From Wenzhouxiangella sp. (GTDB lineage: Bacteria; Pseudomonadota; Gammaproteobacteria; Xanthomonadales; Wenzhouxiangellaceae): a stretch of DNA of 16,257 nt. The stretch covers positions 1-16,257 of the forward strand of contig SKQI01000053.1 in NCBI GenBank assembly GCA_007119095.1. The letters run 5' to 3'. Positions 1 to 7,278 of this stretch are shown here, piece by piece (the stretch's first letter is position 1; every line of letters begins with the position of its first letter). Below the pieces are notes generated by a model. That model worked only from the letters and a program-made list of their open reading frames with translations, was not told the DNA's origin and did not search any database. Position numbers and translations under genes: made by a program.

Positions 1-584
1 CCCAGGTAGGCGATATTGACAATCGCCATGGCGGCGCGCGCATTCAGCCAGGCGCCGAAAGCCAGTCCGAAGGCCGATGCGGGAACGACGGCCAGCACAC
101 CGACCAGGGCCAACAAGGCCCAGGCAGCGCGCTCCAGACGAACGCCGCCCAGGGTTGCGGCCACGGTGAACAAGGCCACCACCACGACCAGGGCAAACAC
201 CATCGCCCCCAGCGTTCGGGCCAGCATCATCACCGGCACCGGCAGCGGGCAGGCCTGCTTCAGGCGCAGCCAGCCCTGGTCACGATCGCTGGCCAGGCCA
301 ACGCCAAAGGCAAACAGACCCGGCCCGATGACCCCGAAAATGGTGAAGTTGACCAGCAGGGTAACGGCCGCTTCCGGCGTATTGGCAAAGGGCAGGACGA
401 CGGCAAACATTGTGTAGAAACCGACCGGGAACAGCAACGTCGGCACGCTGAAGGCGGGCATCCGCGCCAGGCCGCGCCACTCGGCCAGAGTTTCATGGAC
501 CAGGGCTTTGGCCAGTCGACGGGAACTGGCCTGAAAGCTCGGGCGCAGCAGGGTGTTGTCGATTCTGTTGGTAATCGTGTTCAT
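1..584 (-). CDS. ABC-2 type exporter permease, C-terminal part outside the window
   Basis: This is the membrane subunit of an ABC exporter whose ATPase is the adjoining upstream gene. Reading from ATG at 584 the frame stays open to the window edge and gives about 194 residues, starting MNTITNRIDN. After a roughly 35-residue cytoplasmic N-terminus come hydrophobic stretches around MPAFSVPTLLFPVGFY, VTLLVNFTIFGVIGPG, GAMVFALVVVVALFTVA and ALVGVLAVVPASAFG. This is the usual layout of ABC-2 (NatB/CcmB-like) permeases, with a charged loop (SDRDQGWLRLKQ) between helices two and three. The ATG overlaps the TGA of the ATPase gene as ATGA, so the two are translationally coupled. The last one or two helices and the stop lie beyond position 1. 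The substrate cannot be told. Confidence 0.88.
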   Translation of the reverse strand, partial: MNTITNRIDNTLLRPSFQASSRRLAKALVHETLAEWRGLARMPAFSVPTLLFPVGFYTMFAVVLPFANTPEAAVTLLVNFTIFGVIGPGLFAFGVGLASDRDQGWLRLKQACPLPVPVMMLARTLGAMVFALVVVVALFTVAATLGGVRLERAAWALLALVGVLAVVPASAFGLAFGAWLNARAAMAIVNIAYL

Positions 585-1474
585 GCGGCTTGCTCCAGGG
601 TCAGGGCAGAAAGGGCGTCTTCCAGGCTGGTCGGGCGAACCTCCAGCTCGGCCAGATCAGGGTCGGCCTGCAGCAGACGGGCCAGCAGGCGTTCCGGCTG
701 CGGGCTCAACAGGCGGCAACGACCGCCGGAGAGCTCGAAGTCACTGCCGTCCAGCAGCCGACTGAGCGCCTGCTGATCAAGGCGGGTGGAAAAGCGGATT
801 TCGCTGCCGGACAGGCGCGACCGGATTCGCGCTGGCGAGTCGCAGGCCAGCACCCGACCTCGATCCAGCAGCACCACCTCATCGGCCAGGCGGTCGGCCT
901 CTTCGATGTAATGCGTGGTCAAAAGCACGGCCGTGCCGGCATCACGCATGGTCTGGACCGTTTGCCACAGCCGGGCCCGGGCCTGCAAGTCCATGCCGTT
1001 GGAGGGCTCATCAAGCAGCAGCAGGCGCGGCCGGCCGACGATCGCCAGCGCAAACAGCACCTGCTGCTTTTGTCCGCCCGACAGCGTGCCGAAACGACGC
1101 CGGCCAAGCGCTTCGATGCCCGCATTGGCCATTGCCTGGTCCGGCGTCATCGGATCAATGTGGTAGCTGGCAAACAGCTCGACCAGCTCGGCAACGTCAA
1201 GCAACTCGGGCACCCCGGAGTTCTGCAGCATCACCCCGGTCAGGCTGCGCGCGGCCAGGCTACCGGGACGCTGACCGAACAGGCTCAGCGAGCCACGGTG
1301 CGGTTTGACAAGGCCGAGCATGGCCGACAGCAGCGTGGTCTTGCCGGCACCGTTCGGCCCCAGCAGAGCCAGCAGCTTGCCGGCCTCCAGGGTCAGACTG
1401 ACCCCATCCAGGGCCTTGACCGCGCCGTACTGCACACTTAAGTTCTCAATGGCCACCGCAGACAAATTCGACAT
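581..1474 (-). CDS. ABC transporter ATP-binding protein (ABC-2 exporter)
   Basis: The 297-residue nucleotide-binding subunit powers export through the coupled permease downstream. Walker A is GPNGAGKT (39-46), the signature is LSGGQ (131-135), Walker B is LLLLDEP (151-157), and the switch histidine is H188 in TTHYIEEAD. About 80 C-terminal residues follow the ATPase core, as in NatA/CcmA-like subunits of ABC-2 exporters. The start is supported by AGGAG at 1485-1481, six bases before the ATG. The upstream region shared with the divergent secreted-protein gene holds repeated ACGGTGGT-like words and a small palindrome that could be operator sites. The family exports drugs, lipids, polysaccharides or ions, so the substrate is open. 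Confidence 0.95.
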   Translation of the reverse strand: MSNLSAVAIENLSVQYGAVKALDGVSLTLEAGKLLALLGPNGAGKTTLLSAMLGLVKPHRGSLSLFGQRPGSLAARSLTGVMLQNSGVPELLDVAELVELFASYHIDPMTPDQAMANAGIEALGRRRFGTLSGGQKQQVLFALAIVGRPRLLLLDEPSNGMDLQARARLWQTVQTMRDAGTAVLLTTHYIEEADRLADEVVLLDRGRVLACDSPARIRSRLSGSEIRFSTRLDQQALSRLLDGSDFELSGGRCRLLSPQPERLLARLLQADPDLAELEVRPTSLEDALSALTLEQAA

Positions 1475-1525
1475 GTGCTACTCCTTGCAAATGACTCGTT
1501 CGATGAAGTGGCAGTTTGCCGGAGT

Positions 1526-1588
1526 ACGGTGGTGCGCCCCAGTCACGGTGGTCAGGACTTTGACATGACAGTTGTCACGGTTGGCCGG
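1526..1588. promoter_or_regulatory. Candidate operator region between divergent ABC exporter and secreted-protein genes
   Basis: The 153-base divergent spacer (1475-1627) holds ACGGTGGT at 1526-1533 and 1545-1552, and a variant ACGGTTGG at 1577-1584. The last two sit in longer similar words, GTCACGGT at 1542 and 1574, exactly 32 bases apart (about three helical turns). A palindrome TGACA-GT-TGTCA lies at 1566-1577, next to the third copy. Clustered direct repeats plus a palindrome upstream of a small exporter operon suggest binding of a local regulator. No convincing -35/-10 pair was found for either gene. The regulator is not in the window. Confidence 0.3.
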
Positions 1589-1627
1589 ATTGCTGGCGGC
1601 ACCGCGTAATTAGAAAAAAGGTCCAGG

Positions 1628-3784
1628 ATGGAGCAATCTGTGCGAACTTTACTGATCGTTATTTCTTTACTAGTCAGCTTCGACGCGCTGGCGGTACCGG
1701 AACGACATACCGAAACGCTGGGCGACGAGACCTTCGATGTCTGGCACTACGGCAACGACGATTTCACGTTCTTCTGCAAGCAGCCCTGCGAGGCCGACGA
1801 AGCATCTGTGCAGGCCTACTACATGAATTTCCGCAGCTATCTGCCCGATCTCATCGACTGGCATGGAGTCGACGTGGTCGACGAGCTCAAGCCGGTCGAA
1901 ATGCATCTGAATGAATCCTCTGTTTGCCCGCCCCTGAGCGGCGCGGCTGGCTACGCCAAAATCGGATATCACCGCGGCTTCGAGAATGCGCGAGGCGTTA
2001 CCTGCCTTTTCGAAATCGAGCGCGACGAGGATCTGGCCGAGCGAAATCATGTGCTGTCACTGCATGAATACGCCCACATCATTCTGTTTCACCGTCACCA
2101 GTGGTCGTACGAGTACTTCACTTACTGGTCTTCCTGGGAGCTGGTAGAGCCGGACAATCCACTTGCCGACCCTTGCGACGACTGGTACGGACAGTTCGAC
2201 TTCACACGCCCGATCCATCTCCTGTGTCGCGATTTCGGCCTCGACAAATCCGTTGTTCGGGACGCCCTGATCGAACTTGACCGGCGCTTTCGTGCTAAAG
2301 AAGGATTCTTGAGCAACGCCTACCCCGGTGGCCACACCACGACGCTGGCCGAAATGCGCGGCTTGTTCGACGCGGCCCTCGGCGCAGACACCGCTTCAGC
2401 GTTTGTCGCCGGTGGCCAGCATGCCGAGCTGATTGGTGTCGATTTCTCAATCGGCTCCCAAGCCGCTCACTACTCTGCCGTCGATGGACGTATCCAGATC
2501 ACGGTGCCGGAAGGCACCCTGGGTCAAACCGTGGAGCTTCGGCTGGACAAGCCCGGCTCGGCCGGTGGGTTCCTGCCTCCCGTCTACTTTCCACGCATCT
2601 TCGCCATTGCTCTCGAAGGTGCAGACGATAGTGTTACCGGGTCATTGGACTTTGACCGCCCAGTGCGCTTTGCCATTCAACCCGAAAGCTTTTACCTGAA
2701 CAACCGACCGCACGCCGACTACCACCTGGTTCAAGAACTCAGGCTGCCCAGCGGCCAGAGCTACTGGCGGCCCATTGAAGGCTCCGGCTTTGACCCCGAC
2801 ACCGGCATGGTTGTCGGCGACATCAACGGCACCGGGCGCTTTGCTTATGGCCCGAAATTCCGCGGACCTGCCGGGATGTTCTTTGATCCCGCATTCAACG
2901 GCCACGGTTTTGATATTCAGATGGTCGGGGAAGAGCTGTTTGTGATCTTTTTCACTTACGATCTGGATGGCCAACCCTTCTGGCTGCTTGGTCATGCGCC
3001 GCTTGGCAATATTCCGCAACGCAGCCACTCGGCGGTCGAAATGGACCTCTGGAAATACCGAAACCCGGACCGTGACGGGGTCCTGGACGGCAGCGTGGCA
3101 GGTCACCTGCAACTGCAATTCTTCGGCGGCTGGGATGCCGGTGGCTGGAACATTCGAGCCAATGCCACGGTCAGCCTGGACGGCATTACGAACGATACAG
3201 ACGTTCACATGGCGCTGGAACCACTGGGCTTTGGTAATGCCGTGGGCGCGGACAAACAGGTCACCGGACACTGGTTCGCGCCTTCGGACTCAGGCTGGGG
3301 GCTCACCATTGATCGCAAAGGCGAGACTGAGGTGGCCGTTGCTTACTTTTATGATGCCGACGGCTACCCCCGCTGGGCGCTTGGCAATCGCGAAATCGAC
3401 GAACCGGTCACGCAAGTGCTTGCCTTCGAGGGCTACTGTCTGAGTTGCCCGCCCATCACGCCCTTGTTTGATGTCTCGGGGACGGTGACCCTTGGCTTCG
3501 GCGAGGAGGGGAGAAGCGGAACAGTCGATCTTGACGTCGCCTGGCCAGCCTCGGCGGCTCAACGCTGGCATCGCCCGAATGCCACCATTGTCCCCTTGAG
3601 CGATCCACCCGAGTTTCGGTATATGCCGGAACCGAACGCAGTTCAAGCGGCCGCGCAGACCACACTCGGCCCACCAGCCCAGGCAAATGCGTTCGACGGC
3701 GAGCTCTGGCACATACACGAGCCGAACTGCCTGCACCTGCACCACCCCGACTTTCGATTCGGGGTCCCTAACCGGCAGCAGTAA
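1628..3784 (+). CDS. Secreted zincin-like protein with two GHGFD / YDxDGxPxW modules
   Basis: This 718-residue protein has a signal peptide (hydrophobic core LLIVISLLVSFDALA, probable cleavage after ALA at about residue 22). The N-terminal domain carries HEYAH at 146-150, an HExxH zinc-protease motif, with E171 and E174 in WELVEPD as possible third ligands. Several cysteines (50, 54, 100, 126, 183, 200) suggest disulphides. After a beta-rich middle part come two copies of a module common in secreted proteins of this bacterial group: FFDPAFNGHGFDIQ...TYDLDGQPFWLLG (418-455) and WFAPSDSGWGLTI...YDADGYPRWALG (549-586). The ATG is preceded by AAAAGG at 1616-1621, spaced six bases. It lacks the C-terminal DRF tag of the other secreted proteins here. 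Metallopeptidase activity is inferred from the motif only; a degenerate, non-catalytic fold is possible. Confidence 0.75.
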   Translation: MEQSVRTLLIVISLLVSFDALAVPERHTETLGDETFDVWHYGNDDFTFFCKQPCEADEASVQAYYMNFRSYLPDLIDWHGVDVVDELKPVEMHLNESSVCPPLSGAAGYAKIGYHRGFENARGVTCLFEIERDEDLAERNHVLSLHEYAHIILFHRHQWSYEYFTYWSSWELVEPDNPLADPCDDWYGQFDFTRPIHLLCRDFGLDKSVVRDALIELDRRFRAKEGFLSNAYPGGHTTTLAEMRGLFDAALGADTASAFVAGGQHAELIGVDFSIGSQAAHYSAVDGRIQITVPEGTLGQTVELRLDKPGSAGGFLPPVYFPRIFAIALEGADDSVTGSLDFDRPVRFAIQPESFYLNNRPHADYHLVQELRLPSGQSYWRPIEGSGFDPDTGMVVGDINGTGRFAYGPKFRGPAGMFFDPAFNGHGFDIQMVGEELFVIFFTYDLDGQPFWLLGHAPLGNIPQRSHSAVEMDLWKYRNPDRDGVLDGSVAGHLQLQFFGGWDAGGWNIRANATVSLDGITNDTDVHMALEPLGFGNAVGADKQVTGHWFAPSDSGWGLTIDRKGETEVAVAYFYDADGYPRWALGNREIDEPVTQVLAFEGYCLSCPPITPLFDVSGTVTLGFGEEGRSGTVDLDVAWPASAAQRWHRPNATIVPLSDPPEFRYMPEPNAVQAAAQTTLGPPAQANAFDGELWHIHEPNCLHLHHPDFRFGVPNRQQ

Positions 3785-3854
3785 TTCAGACGGAAAAATT
3801 CTACCTGATTAGCGTCGTGTCTCAGCGAACGGGCTTCGAGAGGGTCGTGGCCGT

Positions 3855-3923
3855 CCTCGGGTGGTGAATTCCGCTTCAGTTCGACGCGGTGGCGAGGCCT
3901 TCAGCGAAATCCCCCACCCGAGG
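3855..3923. repeat. Long imperfect inverted repeat in the 284-base gap before the DrrAB-type genes
   Basis: Arms 3855-3874 and 3904-3923 match at 17 of 20 positions, including a perfect outer 10 bp (CCTCGGGTGG against CCACCCGAGG), around a 29-base loop. No T-run follows on either strand, so it is not a standard terminator. The rest of the non-coding stretch 3785-4068 shows no credible gene. A possible -10 (TATAAA, 3992-3997) without a good -35 and a purine-rich tract (4011-4039) precede the exporter genes. The hairpin could be a dispersed palindromic repeat, an mRNA leader structure or an inefficient terminator for the upstream gene. Confidence 0.5.
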
Positions 3924-4068
3924 GCGGCTTTCAAGTTTCAATTTCGGAGTGATTGCCAGCTCCTGCTGAGACACGACGCCAATCAGGAAACTATAAAGGT
4001 GCAGCTGGGTAGAGGGGAAGATAGAGGACGAGATCAAGGCATAATTCCTCTGACTTGGTATTCATGGT

Positions 4069-5040
4069 GTGGAGATGGTCGAATCCGCCATCGTGGCCAC
4101 TGGGCTGGTCAAGCAATTCGGTTCAACCCGCGCGGTCGACGGAGTGAGCTTGAATGTTGCCCAGGGGCAAGTTCTGGGGCTGCTGGGACCGAATGGGGCC
4201 GGCAAGACCACGACCGTGCGCATGCTCGCCACGCTGACCGTGCCGGATTCGGGCACGGCCCGTGTCGGGGGCTTCGATATCGTCGACCAGGCCCACCAGG
4301 TGCGCGGCCTGATCGGCCTGACCGGTCAGTTCGCCTCGGTCGACAATCGTCTGACCGGTTTTGAAAACCTGCTGCTGATTGCCCGCCTGCTTGGTCAGCC
4401 CCGAAAAGAATCTCGGGAGATTGCCCGCACGCTGCTGGAGCGCTTCGAACTGGCCGATGCGGCCGATCGACCCGTCCAGGGCTACTCCGGCGGCATGCGC
4501 CGCAGGCTGGACCTGGCCGCCAGCCTGGTCGGCAACCCGCGCATCCTGTTTCTCGACGAGCCGACCACGGGCCTGGATCCGCGCGCCCGCCGCCAGCTCT
4601 GGGAAATGATCGGCGAACGGGTCGCCGAAGGCACGACAGTACTGCTTACCACCCAGTACCTGGAGGAAGCCGACGCCCTGGCTGATGACATCATGGTCAT
4701 CGACCACGGCCGGGTGATTGCCAGCGGCAGTCCCGAGGCGCTGAAACGTCAGATCGGTACCCGCACCCTGGAAATTCGTCCGGCCTCGCCGGATGCGCTG
4801 GCTGCCACGGCGGCCATCATCACCGAGCTGGCCGGCGTTGCACCCGAACAGCAAGGCGGCAGACTCAGCGTACCGGCCGGCGACTCGGCACTGCTGCCAG
4901 CCCTGGTTCGACGATTGGACGAGCACGGCATCTCACCGGCCGAACTGCAGCTCCGATCGGCCAGTCTGGACGAGGTCTTCCTGGCCCTGACCGGGCAGGC
5001 GCCAGCAGCCGAAGACGAAAGCGGAGAGGACGAGGGATGA
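4069..5040 (+). CDS. ABC transporter ATPase, DrrA (daunorubicin-resistance) type
   Basis: The 323-residue ATPase has Walker A GPNGAGKT (40-47), signature YSGGM (139-143), Walker B ILFLDEP (159-165) and the DrrA-typical LTTQYLEEADALAD, where glutamine (Q196) replaces the usual switch histidine. The C-terminal end, SLDEVFLALTG, is also characteristic of this family. It should energise export through the coupled permease. The GTG start at 4069 has no clear ribosome site. An ATG at 4075 in the same frame is an alternative, but GGAG directly abuts it, so the start is uncertain by two residues. The DrrA/B family is best known for exporting hydrophobic drugs and also lipids; the substrate here is unknown. 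It shares family but not operon with the exporter at 1-1474. Confidence 0.94.
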   Translation: MEMVESAIVATGLVKQFGSTRAVDGVSLNVAQGQVLGLLGPNGAGKTTTVRMLATLTVPDSGTARVGGFDIVDQAHQVRGLIGLTGQFASVDNRLTGFENLLLIARLLGQPRKESREIARTLLERFELADAADRPVQGYSGGMRRRLDLAASLVGNPRILFLDEPTTGLDPRARRQLWEMIGERVAEGTTVLLTTQYLEEADALADDIMVIDHGRVIASGSPEALKRQIGTRTLEIRPASPDALAATAAIITELAGVAPEQQGGRLSVPAGDSALLPALVRRLDEHGISPAELQLRSASLDEVFLALTGQAPAAEDESGEDEG

Positions 5041-5813
5041 GCGGAACCGGCCTGATCGACGGCTTGCGCCAGACCGGCAGCCTGGCCTGGCGGGCAATCG
5101 TGCAGCTCAAACGCAATCCCTGGGAGCTGGGCGACTACAGCTTTCAGCCGGTCTTGTTCCTGCTGCTGTTTGTCTACATTTTTGGCGGCGCCATCGCCGG
5201 CTCCACCGATGCGTACCTGACTTTCATGCTGCCGGGCATTGTGGTGATGAACATGATGTTCGTGACCGTCTATGTCGGCCACGGCCTCAATACCGACCTG
5301 ACCAGCGGCTACTTCGACCGGCTGCGCGCCCTGCCCGTGGCGCGCTGGGCGCCACTGGCCGGGCGGATCACGGCCGATCTGGTCAAGCAGGGCTGGTCGA
5401 TCGTGCTGCTGCTGGGGCTGGGCTGGCTGATGGGCTTTCGGATGGACAACCCGATCTGGGGCCTGGCCGGCATGGTTGTGCTGGTATTGATCTTCGCCCT
5501 GGCCTTTTCCTGGGTCTCCGTGCTGGTCGGCGTGGTCGCGCGCGACCCGGAACATGTCCAGTTGTTCGGCTTTACCGCGCTTTTTCCCATCACCTTCGTC
5601 AGCAATGTGTTCGTGCCGGTCGAAACGGTGCCGGACTGGCTGCAGGGCGTGATCATGGCCAACCCGGTGTCGGTGCTGACCGACGCCTGCCGCGGCCTGC
5701 TGCTGGGCGGGCCGTGGCTGGGCTCGGCGTTGATTACACTGGTTTGGGCGGCGGCCATCACTGCAGTCTTTGCTCCGCTATCGGTGTGGGCGTTGAAGCG
5801 GAGGTTGAAGTAA
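5037..5813 (+). CDS. ABC-2 permease, DrrB type
   Basis: This 258-residue integral membrane protein is coupled by ATGA overlap to the DrrA-type ATPase. Around six hydrophobic segments are visible, near FQPVLFLLLFVYIFGG, YLTFMLPGIVVMNMMFVTVYV, VLLLGLGWLMGF, GMVVLVLIFALAFSWVSVLVGVV, FTALFPITFVSNVFVPV and LGSALITLVWAAAITAVFAPL. The NPWELGDYSFQPV stretch before helix 1 and the FVSNVFVPVETVPDWLQ segment before the last helix are typical DrrB/ABC-2 features. Length is normal for the family. The last 56 bases overlap the 3' end of the converging gene at 5758-6432. Confidence 0.93.
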   Translation: MSGTGLIDGLRQTGSLAWRAIVQLKRNPWELGDYSFQPVLFLLLFVYIFGGAIAGSTDAYLTFMLPGIVVMNMMFVTVYVGHGLNTDLTSGYFDRLRALPVARWAPLAGRITADLVKQGWSIVLLLGLGWLMGFRMDNPIWGLAGMVVLVLIFALAFSWVSVLVGVVARDPEHVQLFGFTALFPITFVSNVFVPVETVPDWLQGVIMANPVSVLTDACRGLLLGGPWLGSALITLVWAAAITAVFAPLSVWALKRRLK

Positions 5814-6432
5814 GGGAAAAGGGAAAACTCTCTTCGAAGCGGTCTTCGAAGATCGGGTCCGGGAGATCTTGCGGCTCGAGCAGCTCGAACTCGGCCTGCA
5901 ACAAGACGGTGATGGTTGCGGGAAAGGGCGAGCTTACATCGAATGAGGTGCTGCCCCACAGGGTCATGATCGGCGCGCTGCCTGATTCGTCGATGTTGTA
6001 TTCCACCTCGCCGAGCAGCGTTTCCTCGCCGCAGATATTCTCGAAACTCAATTCGTTGCCGCTGGCCGAATAAGGGCCAAAACCCGCCTCATCAATCGAC
6101 TCCTCGACCGGAGACGTGATTGACACGGCGAGCGCCAACCCAGCCGCGCCTGAAACCGGACCATCTGCTTCCATCTCAAGAGCACCCCTTGCCTGACCGG
6201 TTAATGGAATCGGCAAGGGGCTGGTGCTGTAACGCAGCCGCACCAGCTCCCAGCGCCCGCTGGCAATATTGCCGCCACTGCCGGCAGGCGCAGTTGCACC
6301 TGACGTCAGTGCAACTGGCTCAACGCCAGACAATTCCGGAAACTCGCAGGCATCACCGGCCCAAACAGCGGCCGAGATGACCGTGGCCAGCACGAACACC
6401 GGCACCAAGCGGAAGTCAGACATCGAAGGCAT
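5758..6432 (-). CDS. Secreted protein of unknown function with C-terminal DRFE motif
   Basis: The chosen start (ATG at 6432, AGGA about ten bases upstream) gives 224 residues beginning MPSMSDFRLV, with a clean signal peptide ending AAVWA before GDACEF. A second ATG at 6423 is possible. The longer reading frame to 6504 starts at TTG and would bury the signal peptide, so it was not used. The mature part looks beta-rich, with two cysteines (in DACEF and NICGE). I do not recognise the fold. Near the end is LPDPIFEDRFE (tag at 5833-5859), matching the C-termini of two other secreted proteins here. Unlike those, a Ser/Thr/Pro-rich tail of 24 residues follows, and this tail lies largely on the opposite strand of the DrrB-type gene. 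Confidence 0.72.
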   Translation of the reverse strand: MPSMSDFRLVPVFVLATVISAAVWAGDACEFPELSGVEPVALTSGATAPAGSGGNIASGRWELVRLRYSTSPLPIPLTGQARGALEMEADGPVSGAAGLALAVSITSPVEESIDEAGFGPYSASGNELSFENICGEETLLGEVEYNIDESGSAPIMTLWGSTSFDVSSPFPATITVLLQAEFELLEPQDLPDPIFEDRFEESFPFSLTSTSASTPTPIAEQRLQ

Positions 6433-6586
6433 GCTTGCAGGATCCTGTCTTGAACGGCAGCCAAGATACCAGACTATCGACGCTGTGCACCCTGAAACAA
6501 TCAAGCTGGCGCTTCCCCGACAGCCCTTAGTCGAGTAGCATCGATCTCACAGCAAACTGATAGCGATTGTCGCCAGCTTTTGCCCG

Positions 6587-7153
6587 ATGGACATAACAGA
6601 ACTGCTGCAAGCCGCCGCCGACGGCAACCAGGAAGCCGGTGAACAGGTTTACGCGGCGGTCTATCAACAGCTACGAGAGGCAGCGCTAAGGCAGCGGCTG
6701 GGCTGGTATGGAGACGACACGCTCAACACGACCGCCCTGGTCAACGAAGCATGGCTGAAGCTGGCCGAGGGTCAAACGCCGCAGTGGGAATCCAGAGGCC
6801 ATTTCCTGGCCGTGGCTTCTGCAGTCATGCGGCAGCTGCTGGTTGACCGATCGCGGCAACGCCGGGCGCAGAAGCGAGGCGGGGACGCCTTGCACATCGA
6901 GTTCGACGAAGCCAGCGCCAGTGATGATCAGTTGCTTTCCGCCGACCTAGCAGAAGACATCCTGCACGTCCACGAAGCACTGAATCGTCTCAGCCAAAGT
7001 CACCCACGCCAGGCGCGAGTGATCGAATGCCGCTTTTTCGGCGGCCTCCAGGTCGAAGAAACCAGTCAGGCGCTCAACATTTCAATCAGCACCATTCGCC
7101 GCGACTGGGAACTGGGCAAGCTCTGGCTGCACCGCGAGCTGAAGCGCGAGTAG
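6587..7153 (+). CDS. ECF-like RNA polymerase sigma factor (Sigma70_ECF / TIGR02999-like)
   Basis: This 188-residue sigma factor would direct RNA polymerase to a small regulon. Region 2 spans about residues 25-95 (LNTTALVNEAWLKLA, then GHFLAVASAVMRQLLVDRSRQRRAQKRGG). Region 4 follows at about 125-188 with a helix-turn-helix in QVEETSQALNISISTIRRDWELGKLWL. The ALVNEAWLKL and RRDWxxxKLWL signatures mark the Sigma70_ECF type that commonly pairs with a Ser/Thr kinase, and such a kinase is encoded 1.6 kb downstream. The acidic residues normally found in region 2.2 are replaced by T48-T49. There is no anti-sigma gene next to it. The ATG at 6587 lacks an obvious ribosome site and no promoter is evident upstream. 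The following secreted-protein gene starts 125 bases on, possibly in the same transcript. Confidence 0.92.
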   Translation: MDITELLQAAADGNQEAGEQVYAAVYQQLREAALRQRLGWYGDDTLNTTALVNEAWLKLAEGQTPQWESRGHFLAVASAVMRQLLVDRSRQRRAQKRGGDALHIEFDEASASDDQLLSADLAEDILHVHEALNRLSQSHPRQARVIECRFFGGLQVEETSQALNISISTIRRDWELGKLWLHRELKRE

Positions 7154-7184
7154 GTTCTGACCACAGCCATATTCGATGAACGAT

Positions 7185-7241
7185 TCTGAGCCACGTTTTC
7201 GTGGATCAGATTGGGGAGATGCCGTGGACGCCTTGGCCACG
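7185..7241 (+). promoter_or_regulatory. Two hairpins with interchangeable arms between sigma gene and secreted-protein gene
   Basis: The first hairpin, 7185-7210, is TCTGAgCCACG-TTTT-CGTGGaTCAGA, an 11-bp stem with one mismatch. The second uses CGTGG (7223-7227) and CCACG (7237-7241). The four pentamers are mutually complementary, so the RNA could also pair 7191-7195 with 7223-7227, and 7200-7204 with 7237-7241. No T-run follows either hairpin. It lies in the leader of the gene starting at 7279 and could be an attenuator-like element, an mRNA processing site or a DNA operator. Confidence 0.35.
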
Positions 7242-7278
7242 CAGTCGCCCAGGTTCATCGCATTGGAGGTTGGAACCC

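Noticed and set aside
590..1441. Long plus-strand open frame of 283 codons
   Set aside because: It is antisense to the ABC ATPase, whose motifs are intact; the product is Gln/Arg/Ala-rich with no recognisable domain.
1560..1565. TTGACA as a -35 box for the secreted protease-like gene
   Set aside because: No -10-like hexamer lies 16-18 bases downstream (GGCCGG is there), and the bases are part of the palindromic region.
3861..4364. Plus-strand frame of 167 codons before and into the DrrA-type gene
   Set aside because: It runs out of frame through the Walker A region and is Arg/Gly-rich; the overlapping ATPase frame is clearly the real one.
4123..5555. Overlapping minus-strand frames of about 267 codons across the DrrA/DrrB-type genes
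   Set aside because: They are shadows of two well-supported exporter genes, with Gln/His/Arg-rich translations and no domains.
5829..5849. Direct repeat of TCTTCGAAG
   Set aside because: It is simply the coding sequence of the IFED-RFEE tag, in which Phe-Glu codons recur; it is not an independent DNA repeat.
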